From contig CASQEL010000077.1 in assembly GCA_949427775.1 (NCBI GenBank), forward strand, positions 1 to 8,006: 8,006 nucleotides of DNA, given 5' to 3'. The notes under the pieces were generated by a model that saw nothing but the letters and a program-made list of their open reading frames with translations, made no database searches and was not told where the DNA came from. The translations under genes and the position numbers were made by a program. Shown in pieces: positions 6,146 through 8,006 of this stretch. The DNA comes from an uncultured Desulfovibrionaceae bacterium. Its GTDB lineage: Bacteria; Desulfobacterota; Desulfovibrionia; Desulfovibrionales; Desulfovibrionaceae. How positions within the stretch are numbered: position 1 is the stretch's first letter; every line of letters begins with the position of its first letter.

Positions 6146-6177
6146 GGGAAAAACGGGGCGGATGTTTCCATCCGCCC
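6146..6177 (-). terminator. Intrinsic terminator or attenuator between the glycyl radical enzyme and its activase
   Basis: On the minus strand, 17 bases after the enzyme's TAA, there is a perfect 9-bp GC-rich stem (6177-6169 with 6164-6156, arm GGGCGGATG). It is closed by a GAAA tetraloop and followed by CGTTTTT. This is a textbook Rho-independent terminator. As the activase has no other obvious promoter in the 102-bp gap, it probably acts as a partial terminator that keeps the catalytic activase below the level of its large substrate protein. The level effect is inference. Confidence 0.8.
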
Positions 6178-6193
6178 GACAGTGCAGGGCTGA

Positions 6194-8006
6194 TTATTTG
6201 TACTCGGTACGCTTGATGATCTCGTCCTGTACTCCACCGTCAAGACGGGTGAAGTAGGCGGAGAATCCGGCCACGCGGACGACGAGTTCCTTGTGGTTCT
6301 GAGGATGCTCCTTGGCGTCGACAAGCGTTTCGTGGGAGACGCAGTTGAACTGGATATGACTGCCGCCCCAGTCGAAATACGTCTTGATAAGGTCAAGCAG
6401 GTTACGCGCGCCCCTAGCGTCGGCCAGAGCGGAGGGCAGGAATTTCATATTGAAGTGGTTGGAAACATACCATGTGGTGTCCACAGCCTGGGCCGCGGAC
6501 TTGATAAGCGCCGTAGGCCCTTCGGTATCCGTGCCGGGCGTGGCCGAAACACTGCCGTCGGTGAACGCCACACCCTTCTTGCGTCCGTTGGGGAAGGCGT
6601 TCATGATGGAGCCGTAAAGGTTGTGGAAGGACAGGGAATAGGCATCAAGGTAACAGTGCTTGCCGAAATAGTTCGGGCCGCATTCGGTATAGATCGTCTT
6701 GAAATCCTCAAACAGCCTTTGCACATAGGCGTCGCTTTCGGGGTCGTCATTCCCGTACTTGGGCACATCAAGGCACATCTTCTGCATATTTTCATAGCCC
6801 ACCCAGTCAGCTTCCAGGGCTTCGCGCAACGTGGCTATGGTGAACAGCTTCTTGTCAAAGACCAGTTCCCTGATGGCGTGCAGGGCGTTGCCCGCGTCCA
6901 CCACAGTGGAGAGAATAGCCATGCCTTGCGGATACTTGTGTCCCCCCGCCTCTTCCGTCATGCCGGTTTCAATGCAGCCGTCATGCAGGGCTGAACGGAA
7001 GATGCTGGGAACAATTTTTTCGTGGGCGGCCGTGGAGAGGTTGGAATGCCGACGCTGTACCACCATGCCCGCCTTGATCTGCTGACGGACGGCTTCGTAA
7101 AGTTCCTCGTAATCCTTGAAGTCGTTCGCTTCCCCGGTTTGCGGGCCGAGCTGTTTTCTGGTGGTGGGATCCCATCCGTTGTATAGCGCCAGCTCTACAA
7201 ACTTGGCGGCGCAAATGGCGTCCTCGCCCGCGATGTACGAACCGGCTTCGGCAACGCCGCTGGCCACGCAGCCGAAATTGGCCACATTGCGCGCTTCTTC
7301 AATGGTGATGCCGTCCGGTCCGAAGTGCAACAGGTTACGCGCCACGCCAATGGCCGTGTTCATGAACTGGGGCTGGCCGCAGCCCGTGCGTATCACATCC
7401 ACGGCCTTCATGAGATAGGCCGGTTCCATCATGGGCGTGTACCACAGGGCCAGTGTGGGCTGGATATTCTGCATCCGGGCCTGTACTTCCATGATGACCA
7501 TTTCATAGTCGTTGCTGGCATCCTTGCCGTCAGGAGTGAGTCCTCCGATGGCAAGGGTTTGCCCGGTGTGACCGGAAAGGGCTTTCTGATGGGCCATGCC
7601 GGAATAGGTGCCGAGTTCCGTGTGGCGGATGAACAGGAAGCAGGTCAGCTTGTTGGCTTCCTCACGGGTGATGCGGCCTTCCTCGATGTCCTTCTTGTAG
7701 AAAGGATACATGAACTGGCCGAAGCGGCCCGGAGAGTTGGCGCAGCCCATCTGTTCGATTTCCACCAGCAGGTGCGCGAACCAGTACGATTGAATGGCCT
7801 CGCGGAAATTGCGGGCGGGATGTTCGGGAACCCGGCGGCAGATTTCAGCGGTTTCCAACAACTCGGCTTTCTTTTTGGCGTCGCTTTCCTTGGCGGCCGT
7901 TTCTTCGCACAGGTCGGCATAGCGGTGCGCCCACTTGACGAAGGCCTCAAGAACAATCTTGATGCCTTGCAGGAAGGCCAGCTTGCGGTAGTCGCCGCTC
8001 TGATGC
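6194..8006 (-). CDS. Glycyl radical enzyme of uncertain substrate (partial, N-terminus outside window)
   Basis: The visible part is 603 residues; the family is usually about 780-860, so roughly the first 200 or more lie beyond position 8006. The frame is open to the window edge. The glycyl radical loop near the C-terminus reads VRVAGFSAYF, with the radical Gly codon at 6268-6266. The active-site loop reads NFGCVASGVAE, with the thiyl Cys codon at 7270-7268. Other family blocks are present, such as SPGRFGQFMYPFY and TPGTDTEGPTALIKS. Members abstract a substrate hydrogen through the Cys radical in the cytoplasm under anaerobic conditions. Dehydratases, choline lyase, isethionate lyase and hydroxyphenylacetate decarboxylase carry Glu two residues after this Cys; here it is Ala, so a standard diol dehydratase role is unlikely. 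The radical SAM activase gene follows 102 bp downstream. No small subunit gene like those of benzylsuccinate synthase or hydroxyphenylacetate decarboxylase is visible. The substrate cannot be named. Family assignment is certain. Confidence 0.96.
   Translation of the reverse strand, partial: HQSGDYRKLAFLQGIKIVLEAFVKWAHRYADLCEETAAKESDAKKKAELLETAEICRRVPEHPARNFREAIQSYWFAHLLVEIEQMGCANSPGRFGQFMYPFYKKDIEEGRITREEANKLTCFLFIRHTELGTYSGMAHQKALSGHTGQTLAIGGLTPDGKDASNDYEMVIMEVQARMQNIQPTLALWYTPMMEPAYLMKAVDVIRTGCGQPQFMNTAIGVARNLLHFGPDGITIEEARNVANFGCVASGVAEAGSYIAGEDAICAAKFVELALYNGWDPTTRKQLGPQTGEANDFKDYEELYEAVRQQIKAGMVVQRRHSNLSTAAHEKIVPSIFRSALHDGCIETGMTEEAGGHKYPQGMAILSTVVDAGNALHAIRELVFDKKLFTIATLREALEADWVGYENMQKMCLDVPKYGNDDPESDAYVQRLFEDFKTIYTECGPNYFGKHCYLDAYSLSFHNLYGSIMNAFPNGRKKGVAFTDGSVSATPGTDTEGPTALIKSAAQAVDTTWYVSNHFNMKFLPSALADARGARNLLDLIKTYFDWGGSHIQFNCVSHETLVDAKEHPQNHKELVVRVAGFSAYFTRLDGGVQDEIIKRTEYK

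Overview
The window reads as part of a strictly anaerobic bacterium's chromosome, most likely a sulfate- or sulfite-reducing Desulfovibrionaceae-type organism (Desulfovibrio/Bilophila group). This is inferred from the glycyl radical enzyme with its clustered-ferredoxin activase, a probable selenocysteine-containing HesB-like protein, a ferredoxin-nitroreductase, a C_GCAxxG_C_C-type redox protein and the GC-rich codon usage. The assignment is not proven from sequence alone. All recognisable genes lie on the minus strand, so transcription runs from 8006 towards 1.

Region 8006-2303 is a glycyl-radical locus. In transcription order it contains: the large glycyl radical enzyme (start outside the window); a strong terminator-like hairpin; the radical SAM activase; a 94-codon HesB-like protein with an in-frame UGA at its conserved Cys position, read here as selenocysteine; an MFS transporter broken by a one-base frameshift; a two-cluster ferredoxin fused to a nitroreductase; and a decayed C_GCAxxG_C_C-family gene carrying a nonsense codon and frameshifts. 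Spacings of 10-100 bp and good ribosome binding sites suggest one catabolic operon: uptake of a substrate, radical cleavage or rearrangement of it, and redox and Fe-S accessory proteins. The substrate is unknown. The enzyme has Cys-Val-Ala at its active-site cysteine instead of the Cys-Val-Glu of dehydratase, C-N/C-S lyase and hydroxyphenylacetate decarboxylase members.

Region 2302-2013 is about 290 bases without an intact gene. It holds a weak terminator candidate, a short protein-like stretch that may be the end of a lost gene, and a plausible promoter for the next genes.

Region 2012-202 holds an HpcH/HpaI-type aldolase followed 134 bp later by an extended-SDR nucleotide-sugar-epimerase-like protein starting at GTG. 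The pair looks like carbohydrate or glycan metabolism and may be a separate transcription unit.

Region 205-1 is non-coding and is filled with six successive perfect inverted repeats of unrelated sequence. The first of them encloses the epimerase stop codon.
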